DNA from: Polaribacter atrinae
Lineage (GTDB): Bacteria; Bacteroidota; Bacteroidia; Flavobacteriales; Flavobacteriaceae
Length of the DNA: 64,000 nt
Reading direction: 5' to 3'
Assembly (NCBI RefSeq): GCF_038023995.1
Contig: NZ_CP150660.1
Span: forward strand, 1,486,501-1,550,500
Positions within the stretch are counted from its first letter, which is position 1. Every line of letters begins with the position of its first letter. The position numbers and the translations under genes are program-made. Positions 49,221-57,129 of this stretch are shown here, piece after piece. Below the pieces are notes generated by a model. It was given only the letters and a program-made list of their open reading frames with translations, did not search any database and had not been told where the DNA came from.

Positions 49221-49288
49221 TCGTTGTTCGTTACTCGATGTTCGTTTATCGATGGACGGTAAACGGCAAACGATAGACGATAGACGAT
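49221..49288. repeat. Heptamer-type repeats upstream of the four-helix-bundle gene
   Basis: TCGTTGTTCGTT at 49221-49232 and a run of (ACGATAG)2 ACGAT at 49270-49288 lie between the four-helix-bundle gene and fcl. The middle, TCGTTT...AAACGA at about 49242-49273, can also pair. GC is higher than in neighbouring intergenic sequence. Confidence 0.7.
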
Positions 49289-49290
49289 TT

Positions 49291-50241
49291 TTAAAGCTTG
49301 ACTTCTTTAAAGTTTTCTATATTTTCTAAAAACCAAGTATACGTTTTCTCGATTCCTTGTTTTAAATCAACTTTATGCTTCCAACCTAAGTTGTGCATTT
49401 TAGAAATGTCCATCAACTTTCTTGGTGTACCATCTGGCTTATCAGCATCCCAAACAATAGTACCTTGATGTCCTGTTACTTCTTGAATTGTTTCTGCTAA
49501 TTCTTTAATCGTCAAATCTTCTCCAGTACCTATATTGTATAAATACTCTGGTAGTTTATTTTCTAAAGCGTAGACTACAGCCTCTGCCATATCATCTACA
49601 AATAAAAATTCACGCATTGGCGTTCCACTTCCCCATAAAACAACATCTGAATGGTTGTTGTTTTTTGCTTCGTGAAATTTACGAATCATTGCAGGTAACA
49701 CGTGAGAAGATTTTAAATCGAAATTATCATGTGTACCATATAAATTTGTAGGCATTAAGCTTACATAATCTTTTTGAAATTGTTTTCTAATTGCCTGACA
49801 AGCTTTTACACCTGTAATTTTTGCAATAGCATACCATTCGTTAGTAGGTTCTAAAGAATCCGTTAACAAATACTCTTCTTTTAATGGCTGTGGTGCAAAC
49901 TTAGGGTAAATACAAGAACTGCCTAAAAATATAAATTTATCAATTCCTGATTTTAATGCACTGTCAATTAAATTATTTTGAATTTGCATATTCTCCATCA
50001 AAAACTGGTATGGAAAATTATTATTCGCTAAAATACCACCAACTTTAGCCGCAGCATCAATAACAACTTCAGGTTTCTCTATATGATAAAAATCAAGAAC
50101 TGCTTCTTGATTTTTTAAATCTAATTCTTTACTGGATCTCCCTATTAAATTGGTATACCCTTTCTTCTCTAAAGTTCTCCATACAGCAGAACCAACCATA
50201 CCTCTATGACCAGCAATATAAATTTTTGTATCCTTATTCAT
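49291..50241 (-). CDS. fcl: GDP-L-fucose synthase
   Basis: Epimerase/reductase that turns GDP-4-keto-6-deoxymannose into GDP-L-fucose. The 316-residue protein has the AGHRGMVGSAVWRTLE loop, GSSCIYPKFAPQPLKEEYLL, the catalytic Tyr/Lys in YAIAK, and NLYGTHDNFDLKSSHVLPA, all typical. The normal length suggests it is intact. It follows ugd by 12 bases and precedes the four-helix-bundle gene and gmd. A functioning GDP-fucose branch therefore appears likely if the insertion does not stop transcription. Confidence 0.96.
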   Translation of the reverse strand: MNKDTKIYIAGHRGMVGSAVWRTLEKKGYTNLIGRSSKELDLKNQEAVLDFYHIEKPEVVIDAAAKVGGILANNNFPYQFLMENMQIQNNLIDSALKSGIDKFIFLGSSCIYPKFAPQPLKEEYLLTDSLEPTNEWYAIAKITGVKACQAIRKQFQKDYVSLMPTNLYGTHDNFDLKSSHVLPAMIRKFHEAKNNNHSDVVLWGSGTPMREFLFVDDMAEAVVYALENKLPEYLYNIGTGEDLTIKELAETIQEVTGHQGTIVWDADKPDGTPRKLMDISKMHNLGWKHKVDLKQGIEKTYTWFLENIENFKEVKL

Positions 50242-50253
50242 ATAATAACTATA

Positions 50254-51576
50254 TTATTTTCCTATTTGAAAATATTCAAATCCTTTTTCTTCTAAATTAA
50301 AAGCATTGTATTGATTTCTACCGTCAAAAATAATAGGATTCTTTAATTGTTGTTTGATTTCTACAAAATCTGGAGAACGAAATTCTTTCCACTCTGTTAA
50401 CAAAATCAATGCATCTGCATCTTGTAAAACTTCGTATTTAGAAGTACAATAAGTTATATTTTTTGCATCTTTTAAATAAAATTCTTTTGCTTCTTCTACC
50501 GCTTTAGGGTCATAAGCCTTTACTTTTGCTCCTCTTTTTTCTAATTCTTTAACAATGTAAATTGCCGGTGCCTCTCTCATATCATCTGTACCCGGTTTAA
50601 AAGCCAATCCCCATAAACCGAAAGTCATGCCTGATAAATCTTCTCCAAAACGTTTAACAATTTTATTTGCAATTACTAATTTTTGAGCATCATTCACGTT
50701 TTCTACAGACTCAATTAGGTTTGCTTTATATCCGTTTTCTTCTGCAATTTTCTTTAAAGCTTTTACATCTTTAGGAAAACAAGAACCTCCATAACCAGCA
50801 CCAGGATAAATAAAACTATACCCAATACGTTTGTCTGATCCAATACCTATACGAACCATATTTGCATCTGCTCCTACTCTTTCACAAATATTAGCAATCT
50901 CATTCATAAATGAAATTTTTGTTGCCAACATGGTATTTGCTGCATATTTTGTCATTTCAGCAGAACGGATATCCATTGCAATAAAACGATCATGGGACAT
51001 ACAAAACGGGTGGTATAATTGTTTCATTAAATCCGTTGCATATTCATTATCTGACCCTACAACCACCCTATCAGGCTTCATAAAATCACCAATCGCAGCT
51101 CCTTCTTTTAAAAACTCAGGATTAGAAACGACACTAAACTCTATCGCTTCTCCTCTTTTATCTAATTCAGCTTGAATAGTCGCCTTTACTTTATCGGCAG
51201 TACCAATTGGCACTGTAGATTTATCAACAACTATTAATCTTTTTTGCATGGTTTCACCAATAGATTTAGCCACCGCTAAAACATATTGTAAATCTGCAGA
51301 ACCATCATCTCCCATTGGCGTACCAACAGCAATAAAAACAATTTCTGCATCACTGATAGCTTCTCCTAAGTCAGTTGTAAAAAACAAGTTTTTATTTTTT
51401 ACATTTTTTAAAACCATTTGTTCTAAACCTGGTTCAAAAATTGGCAAAACACCTTCTTTTAACTTTTGAATTTTCTTTTGATCTATATCTACACAAGTTA
51501 CTTTATTCCCCATTTCGGAGAAACAAGTTCCAGACACCAACCCAACATAACCTGAACCAACTACAGTAATATTCAT
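50254..51576 (-). CDS. ugd: UDP-glucose 6-dehydrogenase
   Basis: Oxidises UDP-glucose to UDP-glucuronate with two NAD. The 440-residue protein has the GSGYVGLVSGTCFSEMG loop, STVPIGTADKV, EFLKEGAAIGDF, and the catalytic cysteine in PGAGYGGSCFPKDVKAL near 248-264. It ends FQIGK. With the UDP-glucuronate 4-epimerase at 46617 it supplies UDP-GlcA and UDP-GalA. A TAAATTTG box (51656-51663 on the reverse strand) lies 80 bases upstream, without a clear TTG at good spacing, so the promoter is uncertain. Confidence 0.96.
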   Translation of the reverse strand: MNITVVGSGYVGLVSGTCFSEMGNKVTCVDIDQKKIQKLKEGVLPIFEPGLEQMVLKNVKNKNLFFTTDLGEAISDAEIVFIAVGTPMGDDGSADLQYVLAVAKSIGETMQKRLIVVDKSTVPIGTADKVKATIQAELDKRGEAIEFSVVSNPEFLKEGAAIGDFMKPDRVVVGSDNEYATDLMKQLYHPFCMSHDRFIAMDIRSAEMTKYAANTMLATKISFMNEIANICERVGADANMVRIGIGSDKRIGYSFIYPGAGYGGSCFPKDVKALKKIAEENGYKANLIESVENVNDAQKLVIANKIVKRFGEDLSGMTFGLWGLAFKPGTDDMREAPAIYIVKELEKRGAKVKAYDPKAVEEAKEFYLKDAKNITYCTSKYEVLQDADALILLTEWKEFRSPDFVEIKQQLKNPIIFDGRNQYNAFNLEEKGFEYFQIGK

Positions 51577-51747
51577 ACTATTTTTTTTTAATTTATTTTT
51601 AATTTTCTTTCTTTTACTTATGATTGTAAACTATTCCTGTTAAAAAAATAACATTCAAATTTACTTTTAGGACAAATAAGTTTCACACAATATTTGACAA
51701 CAATTAAAGCTATAAAAAAACACTTATAAATAAATGCTTCTTTTAAC

Positions 51748-52170
51748 CTAATTATTTTTCAACAACCAAGATGAAGATTGTATTTTATCACCTAAACCAT
51801 CAATTAAATCAATATTCAATTCTTTACAAATAGGTGCTTCTGGAATTGAATTATTATCTTGATCTCCACCATTGGCAAAACCTAATTGATACTCTTTTCC
51901 GTATTTCTCATGAATCGCACGTATAGAAGTACAAACTGTTCTATCGTTATCTACAGAAATCATCGCTTTATCTACAGATTTAATGTTCTCTACAATAAAT
52001 AAACGCTCTTCTTCTTTTTGAAATTCTTTAGAACCTTTTAATCCTCTTTGAAGATCACTATTAACGATTACAAACAACTCATCTGCCAATGCCTTTGCAT
52101 TATTAAAATACTCCAAATGTCCTTTATGAATTGGGTTAAAATATCCTGATACTATGATTAGTTTTTTCAT
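51748..52170 (-). CDS. Cytidylyltransferase-like nucleotidyltransferase
   Basis: A 140-residue HxGH-type nucleotidyltransferase (class I tRNA synthetase-like fold). It has IVSGYFNPIHKGHLEYF at the start, with HKGH the nucleotide-binding motif, and a C-terminal KIQSSSWLL in place of the ISSTxxR-type signature. I cannot name its substrate. A second, TagD-like nucleotidyltransferase lies 118 bases away on the same strand. A TATATTTG box (52179-52186) sits only 9 bases before the start. Confidence 0.8.
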   Translation of the reverse strand: MKKLIIVSGYFNPIHKGHLEYFNNAKALADELFVIVNSDLQRGLKGSKEFQKEEERLFIVENIKSVDKAMISVDNDRTVCTSIRAIHEKYGKEYQLGFANGGDQDNNSIPEAPICKELNIDLIDGLGDKIQSSSWLLKNN

Positions 52171-52287
52171 ATATTTTGCAAATATAAATTAAATTATTCC
52201 ACGGTAAATAGGTGTTTTCACGCTATTATTGACGAAATATTAAATCATTCTAAAAATGAAATCTTTTCACCAGAATATGTAAAACAC

Positions 52288-52719
52288 TTATTTCTCTTTC
52301 TTTTTTAAATTCTCTTTTTCTTGTACCTCTTTACGAAGCCCACTACTAGAAAAACGGTGTTCTCTTTTATTGAAGTATAAGTCAATTCCTTTTTCTTCAC
52401 AATACTTTCTACCTGTAAATTGTTTGCTAGCGTACTCATCTCCTATAACTCTAACATCTATTTTAAAAGATCTTAAAATATCTTCTAAATCTTGTTCTGT
52501 TGCATAAGGAACAATCTCATCTACGTATTTACACCCTTTTAGTTGAATGTATCTTTCTACGACTGACTGTACTGGCATATTCTTTTCCGGACGATCTAAA
52601 GTAGGATCTGTCTGTATACCACAAATTAAATAATCACATTGTTCTTTTGCATCTTCTAACATTTTTACATGTCCTGCATGAAATAAATCAAAAGCACTAA
52701 AGGTTATCCCAACTTTCAT
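52288..52719 (-). CDS. TagD-like glycerol-3-phosphate cytidylyltransferase family protein
   Basis: A 143-residue cytidylyltransferase. It starts MKVGITFSAFDLFHAGHVKML with the HAGH motif, and has RYIQLKGCKYVDEIVPY, and HRFSSSGLRKEV near the end where TagD has RTEGISTT-like sequence. The start is the ATG at 52719; the frame also runs to a TTG at 52740. It would make a CDP-alcohol or CDP-sugar for a phosphate-containing substituent, but no glycerol-phosphate transferase is in the locus. A TATATTTG box is at 52738-52745. Confidence 0.85.
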   Translation of the reverse strand: MKVGITFSAFDLFHAGHVKMLEDAKEQCDYLICGIQTDPTLDRPEKNMPVQSVVERYIQLKGCKYVDEIVPYATEQDLEDILRSFKIDVRVIGDEYASKQFTGRKYCEEKGIDLYFNKREHRFSSSGLRKEVQEKENLKKKEK

Positions 52720-52737
52720 AAGTTTCTTTTTTTTGAG

Positions 52738-52745
52738 CAAATATA
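52738..52745 (-). promoter_or_regulatory. Candidate -7 box TATATTTG
   Basis: Perfect TAnnTTTG match on the reverse strand, 18 bases ahead of the TagD-like ATG. No TTG lies at the normal spacing, so the call is weak. Confidence 0.35.
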
Positions 52746-53074
52746 TGTTAATTATTTAAAAAAAAAAGGTTCTTCCTAAATAGAAGTAATTTCAACGTTA
52801 AATATAATAAAAATGAAATAAAACAATAAAAAAAACATAAAAACCTCATAAAAAGCGACTTATATTAAACATCTAACAAAATTATATTTATAAGGTAGTC
52901 AGAGAGTTCATACTTTCATAGTTCACCCTAAAAAAAACATTACATATAAAAAACATAAAACGAATTGTATAAAGAGAAGTAACCGCTTTACTTACCTGCT
53001 AATAAAAAAGTTTAAAAGAATCGCTCTTTCAAAAAAAAGAAAGTTTCAATAAATTATTTTTATTCAATATTTAA
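52746..53074. other. AT-rich gap beside the wecB-wecC remnant
   Basis: About 330 bases without a gene. It contains a short inverted repeat AAGTAA / TTACTT at 52977-52993 and runs of A. I see no tRNA, transposon end or coding remnant. It lies directly after the fused pseudogene and may be part of the deletion scar. Confidence 0.5.
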
Positions 53075-53352
53075 TCATTTATGAACACCACAAAAATCTA
53101 AAATCACTTTATCTCCATCTACAGGCAATGTTTTAAATTCGTTATCCGCAACAAATTTGGTTTCATTAAACACAAATCGAAATCTGGAGTAATATCAAAA
53201 AAACTTAAAACCTGATCTAACATTTCTCTATGTTGCCCTGTAACGCAAACCTTTGTTTCAAACCTCTTATCGGCTAAAAACTGATTTACTAAAGGTGCCA
53301 TTTTAATAGCTTCTGGTCTTGTTCCGAAAATGAATAGATTCTTTTTTTTCAT
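53075..53352 (-). pseudogene. Deletion remnant: 5' wecB fused out of frame to 3' wecC
   Basis: The first 67 codons encode the N-terminus of a non-hydrolysing UDP-GlcNAc 2-epimerase ([38 protein letters not shown]). The frame then runs 11 unrelated residues ([11 protein letters not shown]) to a stop at 53119. In the next frame, from about 53175 to a stop at 53075, the DNA codes [20 protein letters not shown] then DFCGVHK, which resembles the C-terminal end of WecC-type UDP-ManNAc dehydrogenases (for example the HSQFK...VVDTKGV end of the E. coli protein, from memory). The simplest reading is an internal deletion of roughly 2 kb that joined the two genes. Confidence 0.7.
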
Positions 53353-53467
53353 TATTTTTATTCAAAATAATTTGATATAATAGTTCTAATTTTTAAGATG
53401 ATACCTTAATCTTTAATAACGACTATATATTTTGTAAATAAACTGATTTTGAGCTATAAAACCCTTT

Positions 53468-54400
53468 TTACTTAACAAACAAGTGTTTTTCACCTAATGT
53501 GCTAATCGCTGTATTTCTAATATTATGAACAATTTTAATAGATTCTTCAGACTCTTTTAATCCAAATCCGTTTCCTTTTAAAATTTGCTCGTAACTCTTG
53601 GTGTGTAAATCTGTAAAACCAGCACTAAACTCTAATTCTTGATCATCTATAGTAATGGATCTAAAAGTTCTTTGTCCTTTTTCTTTAATTTCTTGCGGTA
53701 AATCTTCTTCATTTATTGATAAAAACCAACGCACTCTAGCATTTTTAAATTCTAAATACCCTGCTGATTTATCTTTCTCTCTAAGATGCACTATATTTTC
53801 TTGAATTTCTCCAAAAATCCATGAAAGCATGTCATAAAAATGAACTCCAATGTTGGTTGCAATTCCTCCTGATTTACTTTCATCTCCTTTCCAAGAAATA
53901 TCATACCATTTACCTCTAGAGGTAATATATGTTAAGTCAACATCATATTTACCTGCTTTATTTTCTAACGCAACTTTGTTTTTTAAAGCAATAATACTTG
54001 GATGTAATCTTAATTGTAAAATTGTATTTATTTTTTGCCCAGATTCTTTTTCGATATCTTTTAAAGCATCAACATTCCAAGGATTTAAAACTAAAGGTTT
54101 TTCACAAATAGCATCTGCTCCTCTTCTTAAAGCCATTCTAATATGAGAATCGTGCAAATAATTTGGTGTACAAATACTTACATAATCTAAATGCGTTCCT
54201 CCTCTTTTTAACTTTTCTATATGACGATCGAACCTTTCGAATTCTACAAAAAAATCTGCTTTTGGAAAAAAACTATCCATTACACCAACACTATCAAACT
54301 TATCTAAAGCTGCTATTAGCTGGTTATCTGTATCTTTAATCGCTCTTAAATGTCTTGGCGCAATATATCCTGCAGCACCTATTAATGCAAAATTTTTCAT
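53468..54400 (-). CDS. Gfo/Idh/MocA oxidoreductase (WbpB/WlbA-like)
   Basis: NAD-dependent oxidoreductase of 310 residues. It begins FALIGAAGYIAPRHLRAIK, has EKPLVLNP with the catalytic lysine near 107, and the WlbA-type segments LQLRLHPSI and RGKWYDISWKGDESKSGGIA followed by TNIGVHFYDML. WbpB/WlbA oxidise UDP-GlcNAcA at C3, ahead of a C3 aminotransferase (WbpE) and an acetyltransferase (WbpD). Neither is adjacent, although a DegT aminotransferase is 17 kb away. It lies 5 bases after the dehydrogenase gene, and 115 bases before the wecB-wecC remnant. Confidence 0.88.
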   Translation of the reverse strand: MKNFALIGAAGYIAPRHLRAIKDTDNQLIAALDKFDSVGVMDSFFPKADFFVEFERFDRHIEKLKRGGTHLDYVSICTPNYLHDSHIRMALRRGADAICEKPLVLNPWNVDALKDIEKESGQKINTILQLRLHPSIIALKNKVALENKAGKYDVDLTYITSRGKWYDISWKGDESKSGGIATNIGVHFYDMLSWIFGEIQENIVHLREKDKSAGYLEFKNARVRWFLSINEEDLPQEIKEKGQRTFRSITIDDQELEFSAGFTDLHTKSYEQILKGNGFGLKESEESIKIVHNIRNTAISTLGEKHLFVK

Positions 54401-54404
54401 TTCT

Positions 54405-55688
54405 TTATAATGACTTATCTACATGCTTAGAATCTAAAAAATTCTTTACATCGTATACAATTGATTTTTCTTTTTTTAGATCAGCAAATTCCAAACTAAG
54501 AAATTCTTTATGTGCCACCACTAAAATAACGGCATCAAATTTCTTTTTTGGTAAAACAATGCTAGATTCTAATTGATATTCTTTTTGAACTTCAGTTGAA
54601 TTTGCATGAGGATCAAAAATAGTTACGTTTGCTCCATACTCTTTTAATTCATAAATAAGATCTACAGCTTTTGTGTTTCTAACATCGGGACAGTTCTCTT
54701 TAAAAGTGATTCCTAAAACTAAAACCTCAGCTCCTTTTACCTCAATATCTCTCTGAATCATCAATTTAGCAACCTCAGATGCTACATATTTCCCCATACC
54801 ATCATTGACTCTTCTACCTGCTAAAATAATTTCTGGATGATAACCATATTCTTGAGCCTTTTGAGCTAAATAATAAGGATCTACACCAATACAATGCCCA
54901 CCAACTAAACCTGGTTTAAAAGGTAAAAAATTCCATTTTGTTCCTGCTGCTTCTAAAACATCTTGTGTATTAATATCCATCAACCCAAAAATCTTAGCCA
55001 ACTCATTTACAAAGGCAATATTAATATCTCTCTGAGAATTTTCTATAACTTTTGCTGCTTCTGCTACTTTTATAGAAGGCGCTAAATGTGTACCTGCTGT
55101 AATTACAGATGCATATAAATCATTCACTTTTTCACCAACTTCCTTGGTAGAACCAGAAGTAACTTTTAATATTTTTTCTACTGTGTGTTTTTTATCACCC
55201 GGATTTATTCTTTCCGGAGAATACCCTACAAAAAAGTCTTTATTAAAAACTAAACCAGATACTCTTTCTAAAATAGGCACACAATCTTCTTCTGTTGCCC
55301 CAGGATAAACCGTAGATTCATAAATTACGATATCTCCTTTTTTAATAACACTACCAACGGTTTCACTCGCTTTTATTAAAGGCGTTAAAACAGGTCTGTT
55401 ATTTTTATCTACTGGCGTAGGAACCGTAACTACAAAATAATTACAATCTTTTAAATCTTCTAATTTTGATGTAAAAAACAATCCTAAATCGTTGTTATTC
55501 TCTTTAAGAACAACCTCATCTAAAAGTTCTTTAGAAATTTCTCTCGTAACATCTTTACCTTGCCCTAATTCTTCTATTCTTGTTTGATTGATATCAAAAC
55601 CAACAACAGAAAATTTTGTTGCAAAAAGTCTCGCTAATGGTAAGCCAACATAGCCTAAACCAATAATACCTATTTTAATTTTACTCAT
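54405..55688 (-). CDS. UDP-N-acetyl-hexosamine 6-dehydrogenase (TviB/WbpA/WbpO-like)
   Basis: UDP-sugar dehydrogenase of 427 residues. It has the GLGYVGLPLARLFATKF loop, STVYPGATEEDCVPILE, YSPERINPGDKKHT and the catalytic cysteine in VGGHCIGVDPYYLAQKAQ. The YSPERINPGD pattern is typical of enzymes that oxidise UDP-GalNAc or UDP-GlcNAc to the uronic acid. With the TviC-like epimerase it overlaps by 4 bases, it can make UDP-GalNAcA or UDP-GlcNAcA. The next gene encodes a WbpB-like oxidase that acts on UDP-GlcNAcA. Confidence 0.93.
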   Translation of the reverse strand: MSKIKIGIIGLGYVGLPLARLFATKFSVVGFDINQTRIEELGQGKDVTREISKELLDEVVLKENNNDLGLFFTSKLEDLKDCNYFVVTVPTPVDKNNRPVLTPLIKASETVGSVIKKGDIVIYESTVYPGATEEDCVPILERVSGLVFNKDFFVGYSPERINPGDKKHTVEKILKVTSGSTKEVGEKVNDLYASVITAGTHLAPSIKVAEAAKVIENSQRDINIAFVNELAKIFGLMDINTQDVLEAAGTKWNFLPFKPGLVGGHCIGVDPYYLAQKAQEYGYHPEIILAGRRVNDGMGKYVASEVAKLMIQRDIEVKGAEVLVLGITFKENCPDVRNTKAVDLIYELKEYGANVTIFDPHANSTEVQKEYQLESSIVLPKKKFDAVILVVAHKEFLSLEFADLKKEKSIVYDVKNFLDSKHVDKSL

Positions 55689-56671
55689 TTATTTAAGTTT
55701 TCCCAATACCAATCTATAGATTCTTTTAAACCTTCTTTTAAAGAGAATTTTGGGTTGTAATTTAATAATTTCTTAGCTTTTGATATATCTGCGTGAGAAT
55801 GTGGAATATCTCCAATTCTATTAGGTCCAAAGACCACTTCTACATCCTTTATTTTTGGATTATAATTCGATAAAAATTCTTTTAAAGAATCACATAAATC
55901 GATTAAAGTGTTTCTATCTCCAAATGCAACATTATAAATTTCATTTGCAGCTTCTTTGTCTGCAATTAAACTTAATAAGTTTGCCTGAATAACGTTGTCT
56001 ATATATGTAAAATCTCTAGAAAAAGATCCATCACCATTTACAATTGGAGACTCTAAACTCATAAACTGATTTACAAACTTAGGTATTACCGCTGCATACG
56101 CTCCATTAGCATCTTGCCTTCTACCAAAAACATTAAAATATCTTAAACCAATTGTTTCTAAGCCATACGTTTTACCAAAAACATCTGCATACAATTCATT
56201 TACATATTTGGTAACTGCGTAAGGAGACAATGGTTTACCAATAACATCTTCTACTTTTGGTAACGATTCTGAATCTCCGTAAGTAGATGAACTCGCTGCA
56301 AAAACAAATCTTTTTACATTGTTATCTCTTGCTGCGACTAACATATTTAGAAAACCAGAAACATTTACATCATTTGTAGTAATAGGATCTTTTATAGACC
56401 TAGGAACCGAACCTAATGCTGCTTGATGTAAAATATAATCTACACCAGAAGCTGCCAACATACAATCTTCTAGATTTCTAATATCTCCTTCTATTAACGT
56501 AAAATTTGGGTTATCTATAAGCGAAACTAAATTTTCTCTTTTCCCTGTAGAAAAATTATCTAAACAGACTACTGTGTTATTCTTTTCAAGTAAAACCTCA
56601 CACAAATTAGAACCGATAAAACCAGCACCACCTGTTACAAGTATTTTTTTTCCTGACAACTTTATTTCCAT
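55685..56671 (-). CDS. UDP-N-acetylglucosamine 4-epimerase-like SDR (TviC/WbpP type)
   Basis: Extended SDR of 328 residues. It has ILVTGGAGFIGSNLCEVLLE, FSTGKRENLVSL, HQAALGSVPRSIKDPITTNDVN, which is a hallmark of WbpP/TviC, and the catalytic ASSSTYG and YAVTK. It then has NVFGRRQDANGAYAAVIPKF. It interconverts UDP-GlcNAc and UDP-GalNAc (or their uronates). It is the first gene of the capsule operon in transcription order and overlaps the dehydrogenase by 4 bases. No perfect promoter box is seen in the 90 bases before it. Confidence 0.93.
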   Translation of the reverse strand: MEIKLSGKKILVTGGAGFIGSNLCEVLLEKNNTVVCLDNFSTGKRENLVSLIDNPNFTLIEGDIRNLEDCMLAASGVDYILHQAALGSVPRSIKDPITTNDVNVSGFLNMLVAARDNNVKRFVFAASSSTYGDSESLPKVEDVIGKPLSPYAVTKYVNELYADVFGKTYGLETIGLRYFNVFGRRQDANGAYAAVIPKFVNQFMSLESPIVNGDGSFSRDFTYIDNVIQANLLSLIADKEAANEIYNVAFGDRNTLIDLCDSLKEFLSNYNPKIKDVEVVFGPNRIGDIPHSHADISKAKKLLNYNPKFSLKEGLKESIDWYWENLNK

Positions 56672-56756
56672 TAAGAAATCTTTTAGCTATTTTTTATAAA
56701 GAAACAAATATAACAAAAGAATCATTGGACTCTTAACCAAAAACCATTAAAAACAA

Positions 56757-56786
56757 AAAATCCTTCACATAAATGTAAAGGATTTT
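56757..56786 (-). terminator. Terminator of tRNA-Val copy 1
   Basis: Stem AAAATCCTT...ACAT / ATGT...AAGGATTTT with one C-A mismatch and AA loop, followed on the reverse strand by a T-run. Confidence 0.85.
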
Positions 56787-56790
56787 GCTT

Positions 56791-56868
56791 TGGTGGGCAA
56801 TGAGGGATTCGAACCCCCGACCCTCTCGGTGTAAACGAGATGCTCTGAACCAACTGAGCTAATTGCCC
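56791..56868 (-). tRNA. tRNA-Val (anticodon TAC), copy 1
   Basis: On the reverse strand a 78-base tRNA, GGGCAAT acceptor arm, D-arm GCTC/GAGC, anticodon stem TCTCG/CGAGA around loop TTTACAC (anticodon TAC, valine), T-arm loop TTCGAAT and encoded CCA end. The acceptor arm pairs fully with ATTGCCC. Confidence 0.97.
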
Positions 56869-56878
56869 TAAGCGGCTG

Positions 56879-56908
56879 CAAATATACAATACATTTTAAA
56901 TCTACCAA
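56879..56908 (-). promoter_or_regulatory. Promoter of tRNA-Val copy 1
   Basis: On the reverse strand TTG, 19 bases, TATATTTG, ending 11 bases before the tRNA. Both elements match the Bacteroidetes consensus. Confidence 0.85.
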
Positions 56909-56958
56909 ACAAAAAATGAAATAATTTTTATTTATTTTTCAAAATCTATTAAAAATAA

Positions 56959-56988
56959 AAAATCCTTCACATAAATGTGAAGGATTTT
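56959..56988 (-). terminator. Terminator of tRNA-Val copy 2
   Basis: Perfect 12-pair stem AATCCTTCACAT / ATGTGAAGGATT with AA loop and T-run, lying between the two tRNA genes, so each copy is transcribed separately. Confidence 0.88.
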
Positions 56989-56992
56989 GCTT

Positions 56993-57070
56993 TGGTGGGC
57001 AATGAGGGATTCGAACCCCCGACCCTCTCGGTGTAAACGAGATGCTCTGAACCAACTGAGCTAATTGCCC
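56993..57070 (-). tRNA. tRNA-Val (anticodon TAC), copy 2
   Basis: Same 78-base sequence as copy 1, with the loop TTTACAC, encoded CCA and identical arms. It is the first of the pair in transcription order. Confidence 0.97.
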
Positions 57071-57080
57071 TAAGCGGTTG

Positions 57081-57110
57081 CAAATATACAACACATTTTA
57101 AATCTACCAA
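57081..57110 (-). promoter_or_regulatory. Promoter of tRNA-Val copy 2
   Basis: On the reverse strand TTG (57108-57110), 19 bases, TATATTTG (57081-57088), a full match to the Bacteroidetes promoter, ending 11 bases before the tRNA. Confidence 0.85.
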
Positions 57111-57129
57111 ACAAAAAGACAATCTTTTT

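Larger units (their letters stand above)
56755..56915 (-). repeat. tRNA-Val transcription unit, copy 1 of tandem duplication
   Basis: Holds terminator, tRNA and promoter, and matches 56957-57117 at a constant offset of 202 bases with three differences that I can see (one in the terminator stem, one just upstream of the tRNA, one in the promoter spacer). Confidence 0.9.
56957..57117 (-). repeat. tRNA-Val transcription unit, copy 2 of tandem duplication
   Basis: Near-identical to 56755-56915, 202 bases on. It includes its own terminator, tRNA and promoter. Confidence 0.9.

Noticed and set aside
48841..49288. Insertion sequence around the four-helix-bundle gene
   Set aside because: No transposase or clear terminal inverted repeats; only short heptamer repeats are present.
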